From assembly GCA_002428985.1 (NCBI GenBank), contig DIYL01000026.1, forward strand, positions 124,001 through 188,000: DNA of 64,000 bases, in the 5' to 3' direction. The notes under the pieces are model-generated. The model did no database searches and was not told the DNA's origin. It saw only the letters and a program-made list of their open reading frames with translations. Origin of the DNA: Anaerolineales bacterium UBA6055. Its GTDB lineage: Bacteria > Chloroflexota > Anaerolineae > Aggregatilineales > Phototrophicaceae. The translations under genes and the position numbers were made by a program. Below are positions 25,691-35,947 of this stretch, one piece after another. Each line of letters starts with the position of its first letter. Within the stretch, counting starts at the first letter, position 1.

Positions 25691-27589
25691 TTACGGCATA
25701 GAAATCGTTGCTAGAGGATAATTATCATCATCTAAATTAGTAAATAAACGCATGTTATTTTCGGGATTGTACCATCCTACAAGGATTTGATAATCACCCG
25801 TTAGTAAGGACTCAGCAGGTAGATAATAAACATCACGGTAAACTGTTCCAATTTGCCACAATGCTGAATCTAAACGACCATTTTGAGGAAACTGATCGTC
25901 TTGTGCCCATAATGGACTTCCCGTATCAGGATTGATGCCCCCCACAAGATGAACAAAAGATTTGATAGATATGTTAGTTTGTGTCAGTGGTCGCCAATAA
26001 AGCCACAAAGCGATTTCGCCTGTTGGCAAAGGTTTTTCAAACACTTCAAAGCCCACTAATTCAACAACATCATCAAATTGAATAAGAGGCTCAACAAATT
26101 GTGTCCCGTCAATGTCCCAATTTTTATATTGTCGGATTCCCAAACCGGATGCATTTGATAGCCGCACCAATTGCATATTTTCGTTTGCCCATGTTTCAAC
26201 CACATCTGCATTCTGCCAGTCTGGTATCGCATTCGACACAACATAAATACTATCGTAGCTTGTTCGCAGATCATCAAGGAGGGTCACAATTTCATTTGCT
26301 GGTTGAATTGGTGAAGCAGGTAATCCTCTGTCATCTGCCACACCAGAATAATAATAGCTAAACGCAGGATCTAGCGATAATTGAATTACAAGATCATCAT
26401 CGTCAACATTCATATTTAAGAACTCGCCTAATTCATCCCAAGCTGGAGCTTTGCGTAAATCGGAATTAGTAAAGTAATTTTGCAATGTAATCGCAGATAT
26501 AATGAACCATGGGGACACCAGAATAAGCACCTGACCTGCTCGCGGTATCGGTATTCGCTTATGAAAGTAATGTGTAAAACTAAAAGCGCCTAAAATCAAC
26601 ACAGATATAAACGCGGGAACCGTTACGAGAACATAACGAGGGTGAAAAATACTGATTCGTGTTGATGCAATCCCAAGTAATATCAGCGGGATGAAGATCA
26701 GTAACATCAACAACAAACCAATAGATCGCTTAATGTAAAATAGAAGAACCAGTCCAATAAACACCATTAGACAAAGCGGTATCCATAACTGAGATAGCTC
26801 AATAGGGATTGTGTCACCGAATACAAGTGTAGGAATAAATCGCGTCAAGTAATCTGGAGCAGAAAATGCTTCAACATTGCCTCCATAACCACCACCACCC
26901 AATAAATCTCCTTGCAGTACTAGAAATCCAAATAATACAGCAACAACGATAACAGTTTGTAAAGCTAAAAATCGAAAAATAAATTGTCGATTACGATAGT
27001 ATCGGAGCAACATAAACAAACCTAATGCACCGATTATGAGTAATTCAGTGTAAAAGGTAAATGTAGTAACTGTTGCTAAAATACCATAGAGAGCCCAATC
27101 AATCGTTGAATCGTTTTCCCTGGGATTTAACCGTACGCCCAGCCACAATGTCGTAGCACTCAAACCTGCCCATAGTGCATAATTACGAAAGTCTTGACTA
27201 TGCCAGACTTCAAATGGATGTATAGCAAACATAAAAGCAGCAATCACAGCGATATTGCGGGCCGATCTTCCCATCAGGCTTATAATCAGCGCATACATGG
27301 CTGGAATACCAATTAGGTTGCCGAGTACCCCAAGCATCCGCAGAGCAAATGGGGAATCTATCCCACCAATAATAAGATTCCAAATATGAAAAATCACATA
27401 GGTCAGAAGAGGGTGAGGTTCAATTGTAGCAATTTCCGCTAGAGATTGGTTGATTGGCATCTGCGCCCAATTTAACGCACTAAATGCCTCATCGCCACGT
27501 AATGGCACATGATCTAGGTTATATAATCGCAGGAAAAACCCTAGCAGAATTGCTAAGATCAGTAAAATGTAAGATTGTTTTTGAGACAT
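25691..27589 (-). CDS. GT-C membrane glycosyltransferase (GT39/ArnT-like)
   Basis: A 632-residue multi-pass protein with at least ten hydrophobic helices followed by a soluble C-terminal part. The first loop has NLDHVPLRGDEAFSALNW; the acidic pair in RGDEAFS is the usual catalytic motif of the PMT/ArnT group, which uses lipid-phosphate sugars outside the membrane. The C-terminal half (VVELVGFEVFEKPLPTGEIA...) reads as a carbohydrate-binding type beta domain. The acceptor is unknown. Start overlaps the stop of the upstream NERD-like gene by one base (TAATG). Confidence 0.9.
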   Translation of the reverse strand: MSQKQSYILLILAILLGFFLRLYNLDHVPLRGDEAFSALNWAQMPINQSLAEIATIEPHPLLTYVIFHIWNLIIGGIDSPFALRMLGVLGNLIGIPAMYALIISLMGRSARNIAVIAAFMFAIHPFEVWHSQDFRNYALWAGLSATTLWLGVRLNPRENDSTIDWALYGILATVTTFTFYTELLIIGALGLFMLLRYYRNRQFIFRFLALQTVIVVAVLFGFLVLQGDLLGGGGYGGNVEAFSAPDYLTRFIPTLVFGDTIPIELSQLWIPLCLMVFIGLVLLFYIKRSIGLLLMLLIFIPLILLGIASTRISIFHPRYVLVTVPAFISVLILGAFSFTHYFHKRIPIPRAGQVLILVSPWFIISAITLQNYFTNSDLRKAPAWDELGEFLNMNVDDDDLVIQLSLDPAFSYYYSGVADDRGLPASPIQPANEIVTLLDDLRTSYDSIYVVSNAIPDWQNADVVETWANENMQLVRLSNASGLGIRQYKNWDIDGTQFVEPLIQFDDVVELVGFEVFEKPLPTGEIALWLYWRPLTQTNISIKSFVHLVGGINPDTGSPLWAQDDQFPQNGRLDSALWQIGTVYRDVYYLPAESLLTGDYQILVGWYNPENNMRLFTNLDDDNYPLATISMP

Positions 27590-28353
27590 TACTCGATTGT
27601 TGCTTGCTCAAATGCTTCAATCTGCTCATCAGTCAATGGCATTAAATCAGCATTCTTTTTGTTGCCTTCTTCGTCTGCCAGTTGGCGTTTAACATCACGC
27701 AGATAAGATTTAAGATTCGGTTTCCGCTTAGGATCAGCAAACAAGATTGGCACATCTGGCTGACCTTCTATTTCAATCTCAGCTTTAGAATCTACGAATA
27801 CAATTAGTGGTTTGACTTCAACATCCGGCGCAATGTCATCCAATATGTCAGCGATATGCCCACGTGCGTATTCAGCTTCACGAAATGGTTTGCCGACCCC
27901 ATCAAAACGCAGTGCTGAGAAAAATCGACTGATAACATGGCGACGACTCACAAATTTACCATCACGTACTGCAAATTTTTGATCATGCCAACGGGTAATG
28001 ATAGCATATACACCTTGAGGGCAAATCAAAACATGACGTGCGGGAAAATGATAGTAATTATATAGGACACTTTTATTGCTTAAGCCTTTTAGCCCTTCTT
28101 CAATTGCGTCTTCAGGGCGAGGCACACGTGCCCACAAATTAGTCATCCTCACTGACACAATCGTCAATACAAATGCAATCGGCAAGATCGCTGCTTGTGC
28201 GAGAATCACCAAATTATCAGGGGTTTCACCTGTGATAAACGACGAGTTAATGAAGATAAAGCCGAGAATCAATGCACCAAATGTACCAAAGAATAGATAC
28301 GTTGTTATCTGTCGATTTCGACGTGCTAGTTTCTTGTTGGTTACAGTACGCAT
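27589..28353 (-). CDS. membrane protein with NERD-like cytoplasmic domain
   Basis: Two hydrophobic helices (about residues 18-38 and 48-70) are followed by a basic loop and a domain of about 150 residues with YNYYHFPARHVLICPQGVYA, KFAVRDGKFVS and LIVFVDSKAEIEI. The pattern NYY...HVLICPQGVYAI, then a strand with VFVD, resembles nuclease-related (NERD) domains, but I see no clear catalytic triad. The C-terminus is charged and helical. It is co-transcribed with the glycosyltransferase (one-base overlap). NERD assignment is tentative. Confidence 0.8.
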   Translation of the reverse strand: MRTVTNKKLARRNRQITTYLFFGTFGALILGFIFINSSFITGETPDNLVILAQAAILPIAFVLTIVSVRMTNLWARVPRPEDAIEEGLKGLSNKSVLYNYYHFPARHVLICPQGVYAIITRWHDQKFAVRDGKFVSRRHVISRFFSALRFDGVGKPFREAEYARGHIADILDDIAPDVEVKPLIVFVDSKAEIEIEGQPDVPILFADPKRKPNLKSYLRDVKRQLADEEGNKKNADLMPLTDEQIEAFEQATIE

Positions 28354-28397
28354 TGATTCTCCTTAGCTATAGATTTATATGTTTTACAGCATCATCT

Positions 28398-29951
28398 TTA
28401 TGGTTCAGATGTTGGTGCTGGTGTATTGGTCGGTACAGGCGTTGGTTTGGTTGGACAAGTTCGTCTACCATCAGGCAGTTCCAGAATATAGTCTGTAAAC
28501 CATATATTGTCAAACTCATTTGTTTCTAGAATTTGGTCATCAAAATCGATACGTACTTGCAAACGATGTAGCTCGCCTACAAACGTATCCACATAAATCG
28601 GACCTTTTTCGATGGTGATCAAGTTACCCGGTCCCAAACGCGATGTCGCGATTTGATGTTCAATTGCTGCTGTTACTGTACCTGTACGTACATGAATATC
28701 TTCCACAATAAGTTTAACAAAGCCGGAATGTGTCGAGAACCATTCTTGACCTGTGTTAATTACAGGGATATATACAAGTGCAGGACGTGCACATTTCAAT
28801 GGATGTGGGTCAACGATCGACCATCCAAGAGCGAGATTAACATTAGGTGGTGAACCTTCATTACGTGGCAAGAAGTATGACAGATAGCTCGCAGTTGTCA
28901 CTTCAGCACAAACGAGATCATTAAAACGAACTGTTGGTAAAATATGCCATCTTTCAGGAATACCTCGTGCTTCACCAATAACAGCGATCTCAAGATCACC
29001 CGGTCTGATCCGCATACAATGAGTGACAGGTGTCGGCAAGACATTATTTGCCCCTTCAACGCGCTCGTCCTCAGAGATAAATCCTTCTAATTTGTATAAA
29101 ACGCCAGCTCGTTGCAAATCAAGTATATTCCCCGATGGGTTAACAACTTCCACAGGTGCTTCAATTTCAGATGCTACATCACATCGAGTTGTAAACGAAA
29201 ACGCTGAGGAGATGATTATATCCTGCGGATCAAAGAGCAATGTACCACAGAACGTATATGGTTCCATGATATTTGTATCTTGAGCTTGCTCCGCTACAAT
29301 CTGCTGACCGATTGGTGCGCTGAACGCAATTTCGTTTGGCAATGCAGGTCGTAGCTCAGCACTAATACGCGCAACACCGCCCATATCAATCCCAACTGGT
29401 TCGCTGCCGTCGCTAGGTCCTAGTACCTCTGCACTAGCAAGCGCATTCACATCAAATGTTCCACCACTTGTCCATGCCCAGTATGTGAGTACTGATGTCC
29501 CAGATGAATCCGCATTAAAGCGAAAATCAACAGGTAGATAAAACCCAACCCAGACAACAGGTGAATTAATTACAACTGGCTCTGCAAGCAGGATACGATT
29601 ATTACCACGTTGATTAATCTGTACTGTTTCTCGATAGAGTAATGTAGCATCAACCGGTGACCCACCATTCGGGTCTTCATAGATCAATATCTGAGTGTTA
29701 GCTCCGGTAACAGGTGTATCCACAGAGATACTTACCGCGTCCAAAACAATAGGAAGCGTTACACCTAATGGCGATAAATCAAAGCCATTCATGACAACTG
29801 ATGGTTCGCCTTCCACAAAGAAAACAGAGTTGTCCGTGCCAGTGTTATTGCTCAGTATAATGTTTCCAGCTTGGGCTGGTAGTGATGCAAAAATGAGCAT
29901 CATGCTAATGGTTAGAAGTAAAAAGACCTTCGTTTTCCATAATTTCCGCAT
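28398..29951 (-). CDS. secreted protein with CARDB-like domain
   Basis: The signal peptide is MRKLWKTKVFLLLTISMM... ending near AQA-G. The N-terminal half is beta-rich and repeats short hydrophobic strands (NIILSNNTGTDNSVFFVEGE; YEDPNGGSPVDATLLYRE), like adhesion or jelly-roll domains. Toward the C-terminus, RPALVYIPVINTGQEWFSTH and LQVRIDFDDQILETNEFDNI are typical of CARDB (APHP) domains. The end is a Thr/Pro tail (TKPTPVPTNTPAPTSEP), perhaps a wall-spanning spacer. No catalytic motif is visible. A binding or adhesive role is inferred. Confidence 0.82.
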   Translation of the reverse strand: MRKLWKTKVFLLLTISMMLIFASLPAQAGNIILSNNTGTDNSVFFVEGEPSVVMNGFDLSPLGVTLPIVLDAVSISVDTPVTGANTQILIYEDPNGGSPVDATLLYRETVQINQRGNNRILLAEPVVINSPVVWVGFYLPVDFRFNADSSGTSVLTYWAWTSGGTFDVNALASAEVLGPSDGSEPVGIDMGGVARISAELRPALPNEIAFSAPIGQQIVAEQAQDTNIMEPYTFCGTLLFDPQDIIISSAFSFTTRCDVASEIEAPVEVVNPSGNILDLQRAGVLYKLEGFISEDERVEGANNVLPTPVTHCMRIRPGDLEIAVIGEARGIPERWHILPTVRFNDLVCAEVTTASYLSYFLPRNEGSPPNVNLALGWSIVDPHPLKCARPALVYIPVINTGQEWFSTHSGFVKLIVEDIHVRTGTVTAAIEHQIATSRLGPGNLITIEKGPIYVDTFVGELHRLQVRIDFDDQILETNEFDNIWFTDYILELPDGRRTCPTKPTPVPTNTPAPTSEP

Positions 29952-30073
29952 AATATTTTTCCTGACGTATATCGAAAATTAATCCTCTGATGGGTATTGT
30001 AGGGTGCTTTTAGCAGATGGTCAAGCAATCATTACAAATGTTGCTTAGCCTAGTTTCTTATTCAACACACCGT

Positions 30074-30079
30074 TATAAT
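30074..30079 (+). promoter_or_regulatory. -10 element before yajC
   Basis: Perfect TATAAT at 30074-30079, 33 bases before the yajC ATG; no clear -35. Confidence 0.4.
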
Positions 30080-30111
30080 GCCTTCGGTTTTAAGTTTACA
30101 GGATGTAATTG

Positions 30112-30456
30112 ATGTTAGAGTTTGTTTTTGTGTTTCTCGTCCTTGTGCTAATCTTAGGCGCATATTGGACTATGGTGATATTTCCAAAACAACGTGAATT
30201 TCAGGTAAAGCAAAAGATTGTACGCTCATTACATGTTGGTGATGAAGTTGTCACATATGGTGGGATTGTCGGTAAAATCATTGATATTGACACTGATAGT
30301 GGCATATCGTATGTCGAGATTGCAGATGGTGTAAAAATCAAATTGCTAACCGTAGCCCTACAACAAGTGTTCGATGCCGATGAAATTGCATATAATGCGC
30401 AAATAGGCAGTCAAAATTCACAATCAACTAAACATGAAGAAAGCGTAACAACATAA
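30112..30456 (+). CDS. yajC: preprotein translocase accessory subunit YajC
   Basis: A single N-terminal membrane helix (FVFVFLVLVLILGAYWTMVIF) is followed by the family motif FPKQREFQVKQKIVRSLHVG and the DEVVTYGGIVGKI segment. YajC joins the SecDF complex at the Sec channel. The ATG at 30112 is preferred to the TTG directly before it, with AGGATG ahead as a ribosome site. It leads the yajC-secD-secF operon. The 114-residue length is normal. Confidence 0.95.
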   Translation: MLEFVFVFLVLVLILGAYWTMVIFPKQREFQVKQKIVRSLHVGDEVVTYGGIVGKIIDIDTDSGISYVEIADGVKIKLLTVALQQVFDADEIAYNAQIGSQNSQSTKHEESVTT

Positions 30457-30489
30457 CATTCATTCAAATACTGGGAAAGGTGGGTGGCT

Positions 30490-31986
30490 ATGAGCATTCA
30501 TGCTCGATGGCTAATTTTTATTGTCGTCTTGACAATATTTTGCATATGGGTGGCAACACCGCCCGAATTTAAAGGTGTACAGACCGAAGCCTGTGCAACA
30601 GCATCCGAAGCTGAACAAGCAGGTTTGAAATGTACCGAAAATATTGAATTAGATTTCAATGGGGATGGTCAACTCGATTTCGCACTTAATATCACTCAGA
30701 GTTTAGGTCTTGATCTTGTTGGTGGGTTGCGAGTTCTACTGCAAGCTGATATTCCCGCAGCAAACTTTACAGTAGAAGATTTGTCAGAGACCGCTAATAA
30801 TGTCTCCCGTCGTGTGAATGCACTCGGTCTGACAGAAGCAACTATTCAAGTACAGGGACGTAACCGTATTCTTGTTGAATTACCAGGTGTGCGTGACCCC
30901 GAGCAAGCAGTAGCAACCATCCAACAAACAGCCTTGCTTGAATTTGTGGACTTCGGTGGTCTTAGCCAACAGGTCTTAGGATTTGAAGGTGTCAAGATTG
31001 TTACAAGTGAGCAAGTCGAGTTACAACGCAATTCGACAGCAGAAGGCAGCGATGAAGATCCATTTGCAGATCGCCAAGCCCACCCAGTGACAGGACTCCC
31101 ATTCGAGACAGTTATGACAGGTGCGGGTTTACAAGCAGCGAGCGCAGTTTTATCAGCTTCCCAAGGTACAGGTACACCTCAGTGGCTCATCAATTTCGAA
31201 ATCAAACCAGAATTCCAAGATGTCTTTGGTAATTTCACAGCATCGCGTATAGGCGAGCCGATGGCGATTGTGCTTGATGGTGAGGTTCTATCAGCCCCTA
31301 CAATTCAAGCAGCTCTGAGAGATGGTGGCGTTATCTCAGGACAATTTACAGAAGAAGAAGCCAATACACTAGCACTACAATTACGATCAGGTGCGTTACC
31401 AATTCCACTTCGTGTAGAAAGTACACAAGAAGTTGGTGCAACACTGGGTCAAGAATCAGTACGATTGAGTATCCAAGCAGGTGTAATTGGTGTCATTGTT
31501 GTGCTCGCATTCATGCTTATATATTATCGTTTACCAGGACTTGCAGCCGACTTCGCATTGATTGTGTTTATTTTCCTAAATATTGCTGTCTTCAAATTGC
31601 TACCAGTGACCTTGACACTACCTGCGATTACAGGATTCCTCATATCCATTGGTACGGCGGTTGATGGAAATATTCTCATATTTGAGCGTGTCAAAGAGGA
31701 ATTACGTGATGGCTTGCCATTAGATGAAGCACTCAAAGCTGGCTTTGATCGTGCATGGACATCAATTCGTGATTCAAATCTCTCAACTATTATCATCTGT
31801 GCGATTCTATTTATGTTTGGGCAAACCCCCGGTGCGAGCATCGTTGCAGGTTTTGCTGTCACACTCGCGATTGGTCTGATCCTCAATCTGTTTACAGCGG
31901 TCATCGTTACACGCACATTCCTATACATCATCGTCGATGTATTCCGTAAACAAATTGAAAATAATCGCTCACTGCTGGGCGTATAA
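30490..31986 (+). CDS. secD: protein translocase subunit SecD
   Basis: SecD uses the proton-motive force to help pull proteins out of the Sec channel. An N-terminal helix is followed by LGLDLVGGLRVLLQAD, the P1 extracytoplasmic domain (NVSRRVNALGLTEATIQVQG), and five C-terminal helices including GFLISIGTAVDGNILIFERV, the conserved proton-path region. The ATG at 30490 has AAAGG nine bases ahead and is preferred to the GTG at 30484. An insert of uncharged and acidic residues lies between P1 and the membrane part (EGSDEDPFADRQAHPVTG), as in many SecD. Confidence 0.96.
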   Translation: MSIHARWLIFIVVLTIFCIWVATPPEFKGVQTEACATASEAEQAGLKCTENIELDFNGDGQLDFALNITQSLGLDLVGGLRVLLQADIPAANFTVEDLSETANNVSRRVNALGLTEATIQVQGRNRILVELPGVRDPEQAVATIQQTALLEFVDFGGLSQQVLGFEGVKIVTSEQVELQRNSTAEGSDEDPFADRQAHPVTGLPFETVMTGAGLQAASAVLSASQGTGTPQWLINFEIKPEFQDVFGNFTASRIGEPMAIVLDGEVLSAPTIQAALRDGGVISGQFTEEEANTLALQLRSGALPIPLRVESTQEVGATLGQESVRLSIQAGVIGVIVVLAFMLIYYRLPGLAADFALIVFIFLNIAVFKLLPVTLTLPAITGFLISIGTAVDGNILIFERVKEELRDGLPLDEALKAGFDRAWTSIRDSNLSTIIICAILFMFGQTPGASIVAGFAVTLAIGLILNLFTAVIVTRTFLYIIVDVFRKQIENNRSLLGV

Positions 31987-32000
31987 TAGGGAGAAAATCT

Positions 32001-32969
32001 ATGTTTAATATTGTTGAAAAACGTCGTCTATTCTTCTTCTTCTCAGCATGTGTGATTATCCCGGGTCTATTGGTGATGATCTACTCAACCGTGACCACTG
32101 GCGCACCTTTCCGCCTCAGCATCGACTTTCTCGGCGGTAGTATTTATGAATTGAAGTTCGAAGATGAAGGCGCGAGTGAAGATAATATTCGTGATGTTTT
32201 TTCTGCTATTGGTGATGAGAATGTCATCATTCAGCGGATTGGCAGCGTTGAAGATTATCAGTGGTCAATTCGTGCAGGATTTCATGATGCAACCGTAACA
32301 AATGATATTGTCGATCGTTTAAATGAGCTTTCAGTTCTAGATCGTGACAGTTTCCGTGTAGAAACAGTCTCAGCAACTATCGGGCAGGAAGTAACCCGTT
32401 CAGCTTTAGCAGCTGTTGCACTTGGTGCCTTAGTTATTACTGGGTTTATTGTTATTGCCTTCCGTCAAGTTCCTAACGCGTTACGCTATGGTATCTGTGC
32501 GATTGCGGCTATGGTTCATGATATTCTTATTGTTATGGGTATCATGTCACTGATGGGACTCATCCTTGGTTGGGAAATTGATGCATTATTCTTAACCGCG
32601 GTTCTCACGGTTGTAGGTTTCTCGGTACAAGATTCGATTGTCGTCTTCGATCGAATCCGTGAAAATATTCCAAAGCACCTCGGTGAACCATACGAGACAA
32701 TCGTTAATCGTAGTATCTGGGAAACAATTCATCGTTCACTAGCAACACAACTCAATGCGTTTTTTATCATGATCGCGATCTTACTCTTTGGTGGTGAGAC
32801 AGTTAAACAATTTATCGCGATTTTGTTCATTGGTCTGTTATCAGGTACATATTCCTCAATCTTTACAGCTGTTCCGCTCTTGGTCGCATGGGAAAAAGGT
32901 GAAATTCCATTCCTAAATAGCGGTTGGGAAGACGCTGACGATGATGATTATGCCACTGCAAAAGCATAA
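32001..32969 (+). CDS. secF: protein translocase subunit SecF
   Basis: Partner of SecD. The N-terminal helix is followed by SIDFLGGSIYELKFED (family DFxGG motif), a small periplasmic-side domain, and five helices with VVGFSVQDSIVVFDRIRENI, the conserved conductive motif, then an acidic tail. Its ATG is 15 bases after the secD stop. The 322-residue length is normal. Confidence 0.97.
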   Translation: MFNIVEKRRLFFFFSACVIIPGLLVMIYSTVTTGAPFRLSIDFLGGSIYELKFEDEGASEDNIRDVFSAIGDENVIIQRIGSVEDYQWSIRAGFHDATVTNDIVDRLNELSVLDRDSFRVETVSATIGQEVTRSALAAVALGALVITGFIVIAFRQVPNALRYGICAIAAMVHDILIVMGIMSLMGLILGWEIDALFLTAVLTVVGFSVQDSIVVFDRIRENIPKHLGEPYETIVNRSIWETIHRSLATQLNAFFIMIAILLFGGETVKQFIAILFIGLLSGTYSSIFTAVPLLVAWEKGEIPFLNSGWEDADDDDYATAKA

Positions 32970-32977
32970 TGTAAGCT

Positions 32978-33922
32978 ATGATTGCCTTACGCTTTGACTC
33001 ACACTTAGCCATAGAAAATGTGCCTACACCGGTTATCAAGACTGGTGAGGCACTTCTTGAAGTTCACCTCGCTGGAATTTGTAATACAGACATCGAAATT
33101 ACCAAAGGATATATGGGCTTCACGGGGATACTTGGACATGAGTTTGTGGCCGAAGTCATCGAGGGGCCATCTGATTTTGTCGGTAAACGGGTCGTAGGGG
33201 AAATCAACGTCGCATCTGCACAGTGTGACTACTGTGATCGTAACATCAAATCTCACTGCCGTAATCGCACAACGGTCGGGATAGATCGTCATGATGGGGC
33301 CTTTGCAAATTACATGCGCTTAACCACACAAAATTTGCATATTGTTCCTAATAATGTCACCGACGAACAAGCCGTTTTCACAGAACCACTCGCTGCTGCG
33401 TGTAGAATCTTGGAACAAATCGACATCACATCAGATGACAATATAGTGGTTATTGGCGCAGGTAAGCTCGGTATGTTATGTGCGCAAGTACTAGCACAAA
33501 CTGATGCGTCCCTATCAGTAATTGTGAGACACGATAAACAAGCCGAACTACTCCAAAAATGGGGTATAAAAGCTGTTAGAAGATCCGATTTGCAGGAATC
33601 AAGTGCAACTGTAGTAGTAGATTGTACAGGTAATGAGAGTGGATTTGCGGATGCACTCGATATAGTCCAACCATTAGGAAAAATTGTCCTCAAAAGTACA
33701 TATGAAGGACAACCTAAAGCAGACTTGACACGCCTCGTGATTGATGAAATCACATTAGTGGGCAGTCGATGCGGACCATTTTCTAAAGCATTGGATTATT
33801 TGGAACAAGGATTGGTCGATGTAGACTCCATGATCGATGCAACCTACCCGCTTGAAGATGCACTTACGGCGATGGACTATGCTTCACAAAAAGGTGTTTT
33901 GAAGGTTCTGCTCAGGCCCTAA
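32978..33922 (+). CDS. zinc-type medium-chain dehydrogenase
   Basis: MDR-family alcohol/polyol dehydrogenase. The catalytic domain has AGICNTDIEITKGYMGF (zinc ligand Cys) and LGHEFVAEVIEG (zinc ligands His, Glu). The structural zinc loop reads SAQCDYCDRNIKSHC, where the first of the usual four Cys appears to be Ser. The NAD(P) fold is VVVIGAGKLGMLCAQVLAQ-like. At 314 residues it is shorter than most members. The substrate is not readable. It begins eight bases after secF, so it is probably carried on the sec transcript without a functional link. Confidence 0.88.
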   Translation: MIALRFDSHLAIENVPTPVIKTGEALLEVHLAGICNTDIEITKGYMGFTGILGHEFVAEVIEGPSDFVGKRVVGEINVASAQCDYCDRNIKSHCRNRTTVGIDRHDGAFANYMRLTTQNLHIVPNNVTDEQAVFTEPLAAACRILEQIDITSDDNIVVIGAGKLGMLCAQVLAQTDASLSVIVRHDKQAELLQKWGIKAVRRSDLQESSATVVVDCTGNESGFADALDIVQPLGKIVLKSTYEGQPKADLTRLVIDEITLVGSRCGPFSKALDYLEQGLVDVDSMIDATYPLEDALTAMDYASQKGVLKVLLRP

Positions 33923-33924
33923 TG

Positions 33925-35154
33925 CTATTTGTCTTCTTGACGAGGGATTGTAAACATAAACGTAGAGCCGACATCAAGTTGGCTTTGCAACCGAATACGC
34001 CCCCCATGTGCTTCAACAATTTGTTTACAGATCGCAAGACCAAGTCCGGTGCCCCGTGCCACATCATTTAATGCTGGTACACGGTAGAATTTTTGAAACA
34101 TGTTTTTCTGATGTTCCTCGGAAATACCATAACCGGTATCACGCACAGATATTTGCAAAAACGGATGTTCGTATTCTTCTTCCGACATCGGTTCGACTTC
34201 TACAAAAATTTCCCCACCCTCACGATTATACTTAATCGCATTGGTCATCAAATTCAGTAGTACTTGTTTGATCTTACCCCGATCAGCAGCAGCATGAAAA
34301 ATCTCTTCTTCAACATGCAGTGTAATATTCTTATCCTTTGCCTGCGGTGCGACAACTTCGGCACATTCCTGCAACAAATCTGTTAAATCAAAGTCGATCG
34401 ACTTCAGAGATTCTCGCCCTGATTCCAAGCGTGCAACATCCAAAAAATCACTCGTCATTTCAATCAAACGATCTGTTTCTGAGCGCATACGTACGACAAT
34501 GTTATCATGCTTATCTTCTGGCAAATCATCTCGTTGTAACAAAGTTGTACTTGCACGCAACGCTAGTAACGGTGTACGTAATTCGTGAACCATCTCAGAG
34601 ATAAAATCACTCTGTTGGAAAAGGCGTGCGTTTTCAATAGCAATCCCAGCTTGACTTGCCAAAGTACGGGCAGTCATAATATCATCGTCATTAAAACGCT
34701 CATCACCGTATTTGTTGACCGCCTGCAATACACCTATGACTTTGTCATGTGTGCGCATAGGCACCCCAAGCATATTGCGCGTTTGGAAGTGAATTTCTTT
34801 ATCAACTCCTTCAAAATGTTGGGGTTCGATTTCAATATTGTTGATAACACGCGGTTCGCCATGTGTCACAATCCAGCCGGCAACACTGCCTTCCATCGGA
34901 ATAACAATATTTTCCATTTCATGCGGTTTAATGTTACTTGCAATCGTAAATCGAAGTTGCCCAGTTGCTTCATCAACCAACATAATTGAAGCAGCCTCTG
35001 TATGAATCAACTCGCGTGCAGCCGAGACAATTTTCCGCAATAATGACATTAGGTCAAACGTCGCATTAAGCTCAAGGCTGATTTCCATAATACGTTCATA
35101 ATGATCGAGTAAGTCTCTACGACCCATATTCGAATTTGGATGATGTAATGTCAC
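33925..35154 (-). CDS. GAF-domain sensor histidine kinase
   Basis: A soluble kinase: a GAF domain (about 40-175; IVSAARELIHTEAASIMLVD, ASQAGIAIENARLFQQ) senses a small ligand or redox state, then the dimerisation domain carries His190 in VHELRTPLLALRAST, and the HATPase domain has N (LNLMTNAIKYNREGG), G1 (VRDTGYGI) and G2 (GTGLGLAICKQIVEAHGG) boxes. There is no membrane segment. It starts with a GTG that overlaps the sirtuin stop (GTGA). No separate response regulator adjoins it except the receiver-ATPase fusion two genes upstream, its possible partner. Confidence 0.95.
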   Translation of the reverse strand: MTLHHPNSNMGRRDLLDHYERIMEISLELNATFDLMSLLRKIVSAARELIHTEAASIMLVDEATGQLRFTIASNIKPHEMENIVIPMEGSVAGWIVTHGEPRVINNIEIEPQHFEGVDKEIHFQTRNMLGVPMRTHDKVIGVLQAVNKYGDERFNDDDIMTARTLASQAGIAIENARLFQQSDFISEMVHELRTPLLALRASTTLLQRDDLPEDKHDNIVVRMRSETDRLIEMTSDFLDVARLESGRESLKSIDFDLTDLLQECAEVVAPQAKDKNITLHVEEEIFHAAADRGKIKQVLLNLMTNAIKYNREGGEIFVEVEPMSEEEYEHPFLQISVRDTGYGISEEHQKNMFQKFYRVPALNDVARGTGLGLAICKQIVEAHGGRIRLQSQLDVGSTFMFTIPRQEDK

Positions 35155-35912
35155 TCAACAGTCTCCAGTTGTTCAACAATAGCAGGTAGAACGTCTGCGA
35201 CATCATCGCGAATGATGACATCGGCAATCTTATCAATTACAGTTGGTTCAAAGTTAATAATCATTATCTTTGCATTATTGCGATACGCAAGCACCGGTAA
35301 TTCACTTGCAGGGTACACTTCTAATGATGAGCCAATAACAATCATTAAATCGCATTTTCGTGCTGAATCTTTGGCTAGTTGAACCTGTTTGTAAGGCAAT
35401 TGTTCCCCAAACAGAATAACATCAGGTTTAAGTACTCCACGACATTTCGGACAACGTGGGATATTGCCTGTTTTCAACACATCATCAATGATCTGCTCGC
35501 CATCATATTTTCCAAAACAATGAACACATGTTGCCTCACGCATATGCCCGTGTAACTCATATACTTTTGAGCTACCAGCACGTGTATGAAGCATATCAAT
35601 ATTCTGTGTAATTATACTATCTAGCTTACCGATACGCTCCAACGTTACAAGTGAGGTATGTGCTGGGTTTGGTTTTGCATGCATTGTTTTTATAGCTAAT
35701 GGACGCACCCAATCAAAGAAGCCCTTAGGATTCTGTCGAAATCCATAAATACTTGCCACTTCCATTGGATCACTGTTTTCCCATAACCCAGATGATTCAC
35801 TACGAAAATCTGGAATTCCAGAGGGGGTGCTAATACCTGCACCCGTGAACGCCACAATTCTATTGGCAGATTGAACCAATTCTGCGGCTTGTTTTATACG
35901 TTTGGCATCCAT
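35151..35912 (-). CDS. NAD-dependent protein deacylase (sirtuin)
   Basis: Sir2 family; removes acyl groups from lysines using NAD. The NAD loop is FTGAGISTPSGIPDFRS (GAGIS at 24-28), TQNIDMLHTRAG follows, the catalytic His is His121 in ELHGHM, and two Cys pairs (CVHC, CPKC) bind zinc. 253 residues, normal. It lies between the receiver-ATPase fusion and the histidine kinase and overlaps the latter by four bases, so it is co-transcribed with signalling genes. Confidence 0.96.
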   Translation of the reverse strand: MDAKRIKQAAELVQSANRIVAFTGAGISTPSGIPDFRSESSGLWENSDPMEVASIYGFRQNPKGFFDWVRPLAIKTMHAKPNPAHTSLVTLERIGKLDSIITQNIDMLHTRAGSSKVYELHGHMREATCVHCFGKYDGEQIIDDVLKTGNIPRCPKCRGVLKPDVILFGEQLPYKQVQLAKDSARKCDLMIVIGSSLEVYPASELPVLAYRNNAKIMIINFEPTVIDKIADVIIRDDVADVLPAIVEQLETVE

Positions 35913-35947
35913 CTATAAAAATTAAGTCCTAATAATTACAGAGCAGT